Assembly: GCA_963989245.1 (NCBI GenBank)
Contig: OZ022339.1
Coordinates: 13,826,244-13,890,243, forward strand
Direction of reading: 5' to 3'
Source: Nansenia antarctica
Lineage: Eukaryota; Chordata; Actinopteri; Argentiniformes; Microstomatidae
Length of the DNA stretch: 64,000 nt
Shown here piece by piece: positions 1 through 11,315 of the stretch (positions within the stretch are counted from its first letter, which is position 1; each line of letters starts with the position of its first letter). Under the pieces are notes generated by a model. That model was not told where the DNA came from, did no database searches, and saw nothing but the letters and a program-made list of their open reading frames with translations. Position numbers and translations under genes: made by a program.

Positions 1-84
1 AACAAGATTTCTAATATTGTCTACTTTCTGTCTTTTAGATGGAAATAAAATGAATGTAGGGTACTGCATAAAGTACAAACCGAG

Positions 85-87
<3 letters not shown>

Positions 88-139
<52 letters not shown>
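88..139. repeat. (CA)n microsatellite abutting the calhm3 stop codon
   Basis: Perfect AC dinucleotide run. The calhm3 stop codon (minus strand TAG, 139-141) directly touches it, so the 3' UTR of that gene begins with a (GT)n tract on the transcribed strand. Confidence 0.97.
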
Positions 140-144
<5 letters not shown>

Positions 145-2122
145 ATCTGAGTAGAGGGTGTGTCCATTGTGGTCTTCCCAGGTGACACACACTCGTGGTC
201 TGTAAGCCATCCTAGTAACGTCCAGCTCTGGCTTACACTGGTACCAAGTTTGCAACAGATGATCCATCTGCTCCTGCTTGGTTATCCCATGGAGCTTCTC
301 GTCCTCCTCCTCCCCCTTCTCACCCCCTTCGGCGGTGGAAGAGAGGGGCAGACGGAGCACGGCGTCCTCCCGCATGCCCTCGAAGAACTGCACCACGCAC
401 TTACGGGCGAAGTCGCGGGCGTGCAGCACGCAGGTCTCGTCAAAGAGCTTCTGCTCTACGTCCAGGTAGTTGCTCCAGTAGCGGGTCTGCAGGAAGGTGG
501 CGTGGTCGAAGCAGGGCTTGATGAGACGGCCCACCGTGCCCACCAGGATGAGAAAGAGGAGGATGGACCAGCCAATGGCCTGCCAGGAGATTAGAGTACA
601 TACACAGCACTGGCATTGTCTAATGGAAGAACATCAGTCATCGGGACAATTGTTCTGGACACACCCAAGTTTAGGAGTAGGATTTGAAGTATACAAATAA
701 CTAACAAAAGCCTGCCTACCTGAGTGGTGTGACAAGTTTTTGCACATTTGACACAAGCACTGAACTCATCAACTCAAACACAAAAGCACAAATGCACAAT
801 AGACGAGTTTCACCGAGGTTTTAAACGGAGTAACATTCACCTGTGAGTAGCAGCGGACATAGCGTGAAACAGCTTTGCGAAAGGTGCTGTTCCTGAAGAT
901 CATGTCCTCCTTGCAGGGCACTTTGGCCATGAGCCTGACCATGTCCAGACCCGTGTTGTTGGGCATACCTAACAAGACAACAAACACTACTAATGATACA
1001 ATCATATGGTTATTACGGTTACACATAGTCTCACTAAGACAGCAAACACTATTAATGATACAATCATATGGTTACTCAGCACAGTCTCACTAAGTCATAA
1101 TGAGATTACTCCGAATGCACTCCCTTATATTAAAACGACATACAGTCTAGATGAAGTACCGGGTCACTCGGTGTACGGCCCATGTAGGCATGAGACCCAC
1201 AACTCTGGTAAGAGGCAAAAACAACTGAGCCATTAGAATTCAAATCACCTGCGTAAGACCTGGAGAAAGAACTGCTATGGGGTAAGGATTATGGTGGACT
1301 GGGGCAGCGCTAAGGTTACCTGAGAAGAGCTTGGGGTCCACGCCCATACTGAAGGCACAGATAAAGATCTTGCCATCCAAAAGAGTGACCAGTATCCACA
1401 CCATGGGCGCCAGCAGGGCTCTCTGTAGCATGGCAGAGAACAGGTACCTGCAGGGTTGGTTGATATTGTTGACGTCGACAACAACATAAGTAGACTGTCT
1501 ACAACATAGTAGTGATAACCGTGGTGAAAGTGGTAATGGAGTTGCAGTATATATGGGATTAAAACCAATCCTTCAAAAACAATTATTCACACAGGATTGA
1601 CACCTTGAAAATGCTGAAATTACTGAATTACTTATTGAAGTGTGCCTAAGAGAGTACAAGAAACATAACATAAAATAGCTCAATCAATTTAATTCCAGAC
1701 CCGGTCTGGTCTGTGGAGTGTACATTTTCTTTTCAGTAATGTCTGTCACAGCCACTCCACCACAGCTAAACTAGTGAATGGACCACTCACGTCAGGGCAA
1801 TGAAGACAGGAACACAAGAAAACAAGGTCACTCACTTGACAATGGCAGGGTTTTTGGTCCTCTTCCCTATCGGTCGCACCCACTCTTCCATCATGACCCC
1901 TGTGTGCCGGTTGACCAGGACTCCCAGGAAGAAGAATATGATTGGTGGAACAAACATCACCCCGAGAGCGTAGAGTTTGTTGTATTGAGGAATACAAGGG
2001 CAGTTAAAGTCAAAGCTGGTGTAGAGCTTCACACTGATCAGGGCCAGTATGATACAGATCCCGTTAGAGATGGACTCAGAGTTGGACTGAAAGTATTGCA
2101 GCACTAACTTCAAACGATCCAT
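139..2122 (-). CDS. calhm3: Calcium homeostasis modulator protein 3 (CALHM3-like), 4 exons, complete
   Basis: Exons on the minus strand are 1836-2122, 1320-1447, 841-968 and 139-579. All junctions are GT-AG and the phases join in frame to 984 nt (327 residues), close to the usual length of about 340. The start reads MDRLKLVLQYFQSNSES. The family signature FDFNCPC (Cys41, Cys43) follows. The extracellular VPCKED and RCYSQ cysteines, which pair in this family, lie in exon 3. Exon 4 carries the last membrane helix and the conserved KLFDETC helix. Hydrophobic segments match the four-helix CALHM topology. MDR at the start, VPCKED and RKAVSRY favour CALHM3 over CALHM1 or CALHM2; I know this from the family and ran no alignment. 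CALHM3 forms large-pore voltage-gated ATP-release channels with CALHM1 in taste cells. The next gene, hells, lies upstream on the same strand. Confidence 0.9.
976..1098. repeat. Two-copy tandem duplication in calhm3 intron 2
   Basis: A unit of roughly 60 bp (AATGATACAATCATATGGTTA plus flank ending in AGTCTCACTAAG, shown in part) occurs twice in a row with a few differences. It is wholly intronic. Confidence 0.75.
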
Positions 2123-2245
2123 TGTTTAGTTAGAGTAAAGGTTTATGAAAAACAGTATGAATAGTAACAGAATAAAGTGAATTGTTCTGTTGAATTCAAT
2201 CTGACAAGATGTTAGAACAGATCTTATCTACTATTTCAGAAAACA

Positions 2246-2872
2246 AATACAGGTAGTTAAATGGAGTAGTAAAATGTCTCAGCCTTACTCTAGCAAAGTC
2301 ACCCTACCGTAAAGCAATCGTCAATGAAGAATACCCTTAATTCCTCTTATGGTTCTGCTATTTCTCTGTAAACTCCAGACATCTGCACAGGCACACAGTG
2401 ATCTAGGAAGAGGGTTAGTGAATACACCCAGGTCGGTTGACTGTCCCCTCTGACCACACCCCAACAGTGTGTGTGAGCAGTGCTGAGCATGACTCCATGA
2501 CATCACACTGACATCGGAGGCTTTGGGAGAGAATGGATGGAGGGTGTGTTCCCGAGCACCTGCAGTGCAGTGTCCAAAAACCTTCTTTCTCGAGGAAGTC
2601 ACGGAGCAAGGTGCTCCACAAGACAAGACAGATGAAAGAGTCTCACAGATGTATGTTCTTATAGGTATGTACTTAGAATGTACAGATTGATGTCAGGTTG
2701 TCTACAACTAAAGATGTTAACGTGCTATTGCTCCATACAACTGAAATACCTCTGGGAGAGGCAGCATAGACCTGCTTTCCCTACAAATTCAAAATACAGT
2801 ACGGTAGATTACACATCTACACATCCTTACACATCCTAGATGGCTCAAATACAGTACTCAGATTAATTGTTC
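2246..2872. repeat. ~627 bp segment, copy 1 of a near-identical dispersed pair
   Basis: This segment recurs at 6259-6874 with almost no differences apart from an 11-nt expansion of a TACACATC-type motif near 2813. Each copy carries the same 101-codon minus-strand open frame (2321-2626 here). I judge that frame incidental because it matches no family I know. No target-site duplication is visible around this copy, so it may be the source or an older copy. Confidence 0.85.
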
Positions 2873-3017
2873 ATATCCTAGATGAGCACTCTGATTGACC
2901 CTTATAACAATTATTCACTTTTTGGACCCTTTGGTACTGTTTACAGGGTCATATTGATCCAGGACATTATTGGGATTTAAAGCAATACAGAAATAACATA
3001 ATATTGTCTTTATACGA

Positions 3018-3110
3018 TATAGATAACATACTGTATATGGCTAATGTTTGATATAGATAACATACTGTATATGGCTGTTTGATATAGATAACATACAGTA
3101 TATGGCTAAT
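3018..3110. repeat. Short tandem repeat, ~3 copies of a 35-42 bp unit
   Basis: Units built on GATATAGATAACATACTGTA followed by TATGGCT repeat three times with small indels. Confidence 0.8.
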
Positions 3111-3504
3111 GTCTGCTAGATTTAACAATGAAAGTGTAATTAGTTTTTTGTGATAAAGTTGTGAACTATGTAAAGAAATCCACCATAATGAAGTCATGAG
3201 TGGTTGGGATGTAACAATATTGCAACTTTATGGCAGGTGTGTGTGTGTGTGTTTTTGATATTCAGAGAAATGGCAGGTGATTTTGAAAAGAAAAGAAATA
3301 CAGTGAGAGAATCTTTATGGACCAGGAGTAAAGGGGGGCGGGGGGGTTGTCTGTATGGGGGGCGGAGGTGGGACATTTTCTTTTGGCAATATTGTCTCTA
3401 ACATGGTGGAGAGGGGTGAGTGAAAGACGTGTGCATGCAAGTGTTGAGAGCAAATTAGAAATGAAGGTAGTGTGACAAGAAGTTAAGTCACTTTTTTAAT
3501 TTAA

Positions 3505-3560
3505 TTAATTTTTGCCATTTAGCAGACGCTTTTATCCAAAGCGACTTACAATTACGAATT
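3505..3560 (-). repeat. Fish L2/SINE 3'-tail fragment
   Basis: Contains the reverse complement of the fish L2-type tail that reads AAGTCGCTTTGGATAAAAGC then GTCTGCTAAATG. Related tails occur near 16760, 25290, 30830 and 48050. Confidence 0.65.
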
Positions 3561-4109
3561 ACAGGGACATTCTTTTTTGTTTGATAATAACCATGACCGC
3601 TGTTTTCATCTACAATTTCCACCCTCTCATTATCAGGGGTGCAAACTGGCGATGGTCCAAAAAGGTGACACTTTTTTTTTGCCCGTAGATGGTTAGCTCT
3701 ATCATTAACAGTGGTCTAACAATGATGCGCGTGTAAGTAGCGATGGCCCTGACCTTAACACCCTCATAATGAATGTAAGCAACCTGTTCTCAAAATAATT
3801 ATGCGGGTTCCTGCAGGTTTCAACAAGTTACATTTAAGACCTTTATAAGACCACTTTTAATAGATTTTAAGACCTATTGAGCAAGTATTGGTATTAGACT
3901 CACATTCGTTGATTATTTTCATTAGCAATGCTGGGTGATCTGTTCTGTTGCATATAGAACAATGATAATGTAAGTTAGCCTACTCTATCAATTTCTTGAT
4001 TCATTTCCATTGCTTCTCAACACATTAGATATAATAGCATAAATAACAGAATAAACTCACACACTTACTCACACTCACTTACACTGCATAGCCTACATAC
4101 TGAGATATG

Positions 4110-4309
<200 letters not shown>

Positions 4310-4755
4310 TATTTACTAAACCACACATACCGTTGCTACCACTGCAAGTTTGAAGAAATTCTAACTTCACATGCCTACAGTCGAATCGCCTCCTACGGCG
4401 ATTATCTTATCGAGGCCTCTTGTCTTATCATTTCACGTGGCAAAATATCGGGGTTTTGGGCGCAGCTTAACCAATGTTACACAAGCAATAAGTGTGCGAT
4501 AAGTTTTGTTTTATATGTTGTCTCTCATCTGCACGCGTCGTATTCCCACGCAGTGGGTCTGGCGACAATAATACATTTTCCGGTCTGACTTTTTAAATAA
4601 AAATAAAATCGATTCTACGCAAGTCTAAAGCACACAGAAGCCATTAAAACAATTTATTTTGAAAGTCTCGCCCTTTGTCTGATCCTGATGTTATAGAAGC
4701 AGTGTAGCAGCAGGTTAAAAGCGAGGTAAAGGGGGACCCGAGACAGTCTCGGGCA

Positions 4756-4873
4756 GCGTTCGTAAATTCGCTCTGCGCACTGGGCTCAACGTCATAAAGG
4801 GACCAAGTAATTTGATTGGACAAGAGGCATTCCACGACTGCTGATCAGATTTCCAGAGCGAATTTACGAACGC
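4756..4873. mobile_element. 118-bp MITE with GCGTTCGTAAATTCGCTC ends, copy 1
   Basis: Left end GCGTTCGTAAATTCGCTC is the exact inverse of the right end GAGCGAATTTACGAACGC. The interior shares ACGTCATAAAGGGACCAAGT and the following bases with a second copy at 11667-11797. Flanks TCTCGGGC and CCTAGGGC agree at 6 of 8 positions, compatible with a decayed 8-bp hAT-type duplication. Confidence 0.8.
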
Positions 4874-6178
4874 AGCCTAGGGCAAACCACTCGCCGACTC
4901 GTTTTTTTTATAACACGAAACTTGAAGTTGTAAAGTACCCACTCGATATAATAAAAAACAGTTTAACAATCACTAAATACTTATAATGATCATCTAATTA
5001 TGTGTAGTTATGTGTTTCTAGCATGTCGATGTTCTATCAGGTAAATTCGCTAGAACTAACCTCCATACCCTGGTTCAGAAGAAGAAATCAGTCCTTCGTC
5101 ACTTACATCGTCGTCCTCGATGAAACTTTTAGGTGGATTGGTTACCCTAGCCTAGATGGTCTTTGTGACATTTCACAATCACAAACATATACTGTATGTA
5201 CAGAAACTCACTAAAGTATAAAACACCGCAAAAATACTGCTTCTCTTCAAATCACTCCATGACACTTTGAGGTCAGTGCATTTGTTTTTTTGGTGAACTA
5301 CCGTAATAATCCTAAATGGCTAGAGAGTGCAACTTCTGTGCTTTCAGAAACTGTTGGATTTTTTTCGATTGCACATATAGTTCAAGAATTACGATAGTTT
5401 GAACGAACCCTGTAAATTCCTGTTGAGAAGTTATCGCAACATAGACATACAGTAACTTCTATGTTATTTTATTTGATTACTTCTTATGTTTCTACATCCA
5501 TCTTAAGAACTTTTTAAGACGTTTTATTTCAACTGCAGCAGAGTTTAGCAGACAGGAAGATGTTAGCTTGGGCATCATGTGACTTGGATGAGATGAGATG
5601 TAGACCCCCCCCCCCCCCTCCCCAAATATTTTTTTTGCAGATCTGCATGATTCACGTAGGTAACCTATTTTGAGGTAAAAACGGCGAATTTCACCTAAAG
5701 GTGACAAGTTTGCACCACTGATTATTCTCGGGGCAAATTGACTCGAACATCAGATCAGGGAGATAAATGTGTGTGTGTGTAGCATTAGCATGTGTACTCA
5801 ACGAAAATATTTTATGTTGTTCACAGAAAATAAGCCAAGGACATGGAGTTTCAGGTTTAAAACGAATCAATTGTATATTTTTTCTTTTAGTACAAATTTA
5901 AAAACAGGTAATTTTGACCTGAAAACCATTCCTAGATGATTCCAATGTAGGCCATACAAAGTCAATAATCGCAACATAGTTTCCTTTATTTGTTTTAAAT
6001 AAAACAAAAGACCCGATACAAAAGACATATTCCATGCTTTCAGGGGTTGTTAAGGAGATGATTCAAATAATGAAGCGCTATTGTAATAATAATAAAAAGT
6101 GCTTTTTAATCCAACATACAGTATCAATGAACGAATGAATCAATGAACGAATGAACTACTCTGGAGGTGCCAGGTGAT

Positions 6179-7190
6179 ATCAATTTAATCAGAGCGCACC
6201 GCATGGGCAACCAACAAACACACTCCACCGATTATTGCAGCCTTCTTAAACTTTGACAAATACAAGTAGTTAAATGGAGTAGTAAAATGTCTCAGCCTTA
6301 CTCTAGCAAAGTCACCCTACCGTAAAGCAATCGTCAATGAAGAATACCCTTAATTCCTCTTATGGTTCTGCTATTTCTCTGTAAACTCCAGACATCTGCA
6401 CAGGCACACAGTGATCTAGGAAGAGGGTTAGTGAATACACCCAGGTCGGTTGACTGTCCCCTCTGACCACACCCCAACAGTGTGTGTGAGCAGTGCTGAG
6501 CATGACTCCATGACATCACACTGACATCGGAGGCTTTGGGAGAGAATGGATGGAGGGTGTGTTCCCGAGCACCTGCAGTGCAGTGTCCAAAAACCTTCTT
6601 TCTCGAGGAAGTCACGGAGCAAGGTGCTCCACAAGACAAGACAGATGAAAGAGTCTCACAGATGTATGTTCTTATAGGTATGTACTTAGAATGTACAGAT
6701 TGATGTCAGGTTGTCTACAACTAAAGATGTTAACGTGCTATTGCTCCATACAACTGAAATACCTCTGGGAGAGGCAGCATAGACCTGCTTTCCCTACAAA
6801 TTCAAAATACAGTACGGTAGATTACACATCCTTACACATCCTAGATGGCTCAAATACAGTACTCAGATTAATTGTTCTTAAACTTTGACACAAAGAAAAG
6901 GGTGCTTAAAGCAGCCTGGGATAAGAAGCAAGTGCTGCTTGACGGCGAGCACATTTTTTTTGATCAGGACTATACATATAAAACAAGAAAACAGAGAGCC
7001 CTCTACAAACCAATCCGGGAGTATCTGAGAAATCAAAGGAGCATCAAGACGCACATCCTTGCGCCGGCTAAACTGAAAGTTTTCAACCTGGATGGAACAT
7101 TTACAACCTACTCAAACCCAACAGAGGCAGCCACAGACCTGGAGAAGAGAGGCTTGTTCAAAACTCAAGTGCAGTGGTCTAACTATCTAA
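6179..7190 (+). pseudogene. L1-type LINE ORF1 fragment, interrupted by an insertion
   Basis: Left part (6179-6258) reads RAHRMGNQQTH and, after a frame change, PPIIAAFLNFD. After the inserted segment (6259-6874), reading resumes with FLNFDTKKRVLKAAWDKKQ and runs open to 7225. The downstream part includes YKPIREYLRNQ, LAPAKLKVFN and a SNPTEAATDLEK block. This order matches the C-terminal RNA-binding region of L1/Tx1-type ORF1 proteins (RAHR...G, IIVRFLNF, PAKLRV, SPEEA). No ORF2 follows. The fragment ends against the last hells exon, on the opposite strand. Confidence 0.75.
6259..6874. mobile_element. Copy 2 of the ~620 bp segment, inserted with a 16-bp direct repeat
   Basis: The segment splits an L1-type ORF1. 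It is bounded by identical 16-mers TTCTTAAACTTTGACA at 6243-6258 and 6875-6890. Reading across either boundary restores the ORF1 motif FLNFD, so the repeat is a genuine target-site duplication. There is no poly(A) tail and there are no terminal inverted repeats. A 14-20 bp duplication is usual for LINE-driven insertion. The family is unknown. Confidence 0.8.
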
Positions 7191-7204
7191 TGTCCAAACA
7201 GTTC

Positions 7205-10200
7205 TCAGGTCAAGCTGATCTCTGATGATTCTTTGGCTTCGATCACCCTGAAGACGCCAACCTTCTCCTGTTTGGAGCTGCTCTTGGTCTTATCTGGAGG
7301 AAGAACAATGGTTTACATCAGCCAACACATAAACGAGAACCCAAAACCATAGCCATGTTCCTGAAAGCAGTAAACATGACAAGAGCTAGCATATACTGTA
7401 GGCAAACATGCTGTGAAAGGAGTGCAGTGTATACTACAGCAGCGGTGATTGTGAACAAACCCTCACCTGTTAGGTCACTGCGGTCCAGCAGAACTTCCAG
7501 GTCCTGGTCACTTATCACCTTCCCCTTGGTGCCTTTCACCTCCCTGAGACAGAACAAGGGACCCAATTGGTCATTTCATGACATTCCCTAGACCTTATTA
7601 TTCCTATTTATACAATGGGTGGTTTGGAATTCTCATTGTCAGAGCCTGTCCTGCCCATGATATATCACACAGCATACACATTCATAAAATGCCACCGTGT
7701 ACGTCATTACCTAGCTGTCGTCACCATGGCCAGCGTCCCTAGAAATCAGTTCTGGTTAACTACCAACCAGCGCTTGGGAAGTTTTGATTTAACGCGGCAG
7801 TCAACATGAATATAACTAATTCCCAGAGAATGCCTTAATTTGCACTTGACAACCAGTATCAGTAGTGAATGTAGCATTTGTTGAAAAAATGTATGGTTTG
7901 AGAATGAATGTTGCTTTTTAAATGCTAGTAATCTGTTGTATGAAAGCATTAACACACTTGAGTCCATACGTTATGACATTTTTATCATGGCTGTGGAGGT
8001 AAGAAAAAGTCACGTGGCCTCATGTATTGTTGCTTAAATAATAGTATAGTCCTGACAAAAGTACATAACATCAATCTTATCTCTCAGAGTTTCATAATGA
8101 GAATATAGAAATACGAGATCCAATGCATGAAAAGGATTACTGACGCATCAAAAAGCAGTAGAAAAATTGTACAGTACTTCTCCAAGTCTCTGGATTTGAG
8201 AAGGTCCATCAGCTCAGAGACATCGACACAGCTTTTGTTGAGTTTGAGGTCAGCCTTCCCTCCTTTGAATTTCTCTGAGGAACAAAAAGGTAAAAACAAG
8301 TGAAACCCATGCACCGCGTTCACTTAGCCTCCAACAACACACTCTACTACAGCACCGTGAGATATTTGGCTGTGCAACAAAGCCGTTTCAGTCCTTGAAA
8401 CGGCTTCCATAAAGGAATGGTCCTCACTTTTGTGAATGACCATCTTCTCCAGTTTCCTCTTGTCTGAGGCCCTCTCATAGATCTTCTGGTCGATGGTGTT
8501 GGCGGTGACCAGGCGGTACACAACCACCGGTTTGGTTTGCCCGATGCGGTGGCACCGGTCCTGGGCCTGCAGGTCTCCCTGAGGGTTCTGAAAGCAGAAG
8601 AAATGGACTCAGTGTGGCACGAGAAACTTAAAATCCTAACATCTTCATGCGCACTCTCACAATAAATCAGAGGATGACAGTGGACTTTTTTGGAATTACA
8701 GCCATGCTGGATATTTGACCCCTCTAAAGCAACTGATGGGTTGAGCATCAGTTATTCTTGGGTGCCCCTGTATTCCTACCATGTACTTAACATGCTTCTA
8801 CCAATCAGTCTAAAGCCTTTTCTCAACACGACTCCTCACATCCTGTCCTCCATCCTCCACTTGTCTTACTGAAAAAGCACTGGAGGAGCAGAGGTTCTAG
8901 GTTCCTCTACCCTTAGATATTCTCCTCCAATGGTTTTTGAGGACGACGAATGGAGGAACGCAGAGAGGACGTGAGAAATCGTGTTTCTAACAATGGACCT
9001 ATCGCTTGGCACCCACGCCCCCTTTGAAAACTCGGACAAACAAACAACGCTTCACTGACAGTGACTGACTGACCGACCGTGACTGAATGACATTCAATGA
9101 CTTACAATGGCGGGAGTTGGCAAATTTCTGATTTCTGATTCGCCACAGCAAGTAATAGACATGTTTTTAAAAGATGACAAGAATATTAATCTAGAAGCTT
9201 TTCACCATCAGATATTAGCGAGTTGTTCGTCTGAGTTTTCTGCCTGTAGTGACTTTTGCTGTGATATGATTGGACAATTTCTATTTTGGGGCGTGGCTTA
9301 GCGATAGGTACATTGAGAAAAGGATTCAATGTTTTCCATGTCAGTTTACAAGCATATATGAAGAAAAAAAAAGCACTCCCTGCTAAGTACACATACCCAG
9401 TCACTGTCAAAGATGATGACAGTGTCAGCAGAAGTCAGGTTGATGCCAAGCCCACCAGCTTTCGTGCTCAAGAGGAAGAGGAAGACCTCTGGATCAGAGG
9501 CGAATCTCTTCATCTGGAGGAAAAACAAAACATGGAGGGTTCAGTTGACAGCACAGGACCGGTTTTCATAGCGTCAGGAAGAGAGAGATGTTCATAAGCC
9601 ATTTATGGCTGGTGGTTATTTGGTGGTAATAGGAGGAGGACTGGTTATTCATAGTAAGAAGCACTTAATGAGGAGTCACTAGTGCGTGGTGTGGAGACCC
9701 TGCTGTGACTCACATTTGTATCCCGGTCAGCGTATGACATGCTCCCGTCCAGGCGGCTGTACTGGTATTTCCGCAGGTAGCAGTAGTCCACTATGATATC
9801 CAAGATGGACGTCATCTGACTGAAAACCAGGACCTAGCAACGAACCAGGAGTTAGGATGCAAACCAGCCAAAAAAGACAGGCAATGAACACAAAACACAT
9901 GCAACAACTGGCCTGCCCATGATTTGGCGGCCCACTTGCAGTACTCTCGGCCAGAGGGCCGCGGCCCATAGGTACTATTCATTCATAACTTGAAGGCCCA
10001 GTGCACCGGAGTTCCTAAAGGTTTTGTTTGAGCACAATCACTACCTTGTGTCCTCTCTTCTTCAGCGCTGGCAGAATTCTGTCCAGTATGAGGAACTTCC
10101 CAGATGTCTGCACCAGCTCCTCGTCAATCTGCAGGGGGGGGGTCATACATACAGTCATCTGTAACAGGCGTCACACTGCTGCAAACACCATTGCTTCCTT

Positions 10201-11236
10201 GAACTCTGACCTCACACTAGCCTGGGTCCTCTGTATGGATATACATCAACACACGTGACCGTCACAAAACACCCAAGGTTAACCTGCTATCCCACAGAAA
10301 TGGCAATTTAAGGCACAGGTGAGGGGGGGGATTTAACTTGAGCAGTGAGTTTACCATATCCACTCAGTTACACATACAACATTCATTAGCACCGTTGCTA
10401 AAAATAATTTCTCATTAGCAGTCTCAGCGCTTCTGTCAGGGTAGTGATGCAGCCAGGAGTGAACCTACCTTGTACTGCTGTGTGACAGGGTCCAGGGGGT
10501 ACTCTAAGAGGTAGGGGTGGTTACAGCACCTCTTCAGCAGCATTAAGATGTTCTGCAGCTTCAGGGTGATCTGTGCGTCCAGGGGCATCTGGACCGCCAC
10601 CACCGGGGCAGAGCTGGAGAGGGCAGGGCAGGGAGACAAACACGGCACGTCAGACATGCGCTACCTGGGGCTGAGCAACACTCGCTAGCTTTTTGTCGTT
10701 CCTCACTACTTAGATGTATTCATCCACATGAAGTATGGCATGGTAAACAGCACCCCCTAGTGGCTACAAAGTAGTGCTGCTATGTTAACTAGACAGGACA
10801 GAGGAGTTGCTGACCTCTGCTCGGCCTCCTTCTGTATTCTCTCCATGTATTTCTCCAGGTCGTCTTCTTTAGTCTCGCTGTAGTCCACAGAGCGCTTGAA
10901 CCGGCGTTTGGGCCGGCCGCTAGACGTCAGCTCCACCGGGGCCTCCTCCTGAAAGGTCCAAAGGAACACGCCTGTTATGTCTAGCCACTTTAGATTTTAA
11001 ATTCCATGTCCCCCACCATTATTTTTCTATAGTATAGCCTTGTGTATTAGGGGTGTAACGGATCACCTAACTCACGGATCGGATCGTGTCACGGTTTTTG
11101 AGTCACGGATCGGATCATTTTTCGGATCAACACAAACATTTTTGTTTTTATAAAAACTGCTTTTTCCTTGAATTCTGTAAAAACACCACTTTTACTATGT
11201 GACAAAAACCAACAACATTCAAGATGTCAAAACTGG

Positions 11237-11281
<45 letters not shown>

Positions 11282-11282
11282 C

Positions 11283-11315
<33 letters not shown>

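Noticed and set aside
2321..2626. Conserved 101-codon frame, identical at 6334-6639
   Set aside because: Identity reflects recent duplication of the whole segment, not selection on a protein; no domain recognised.
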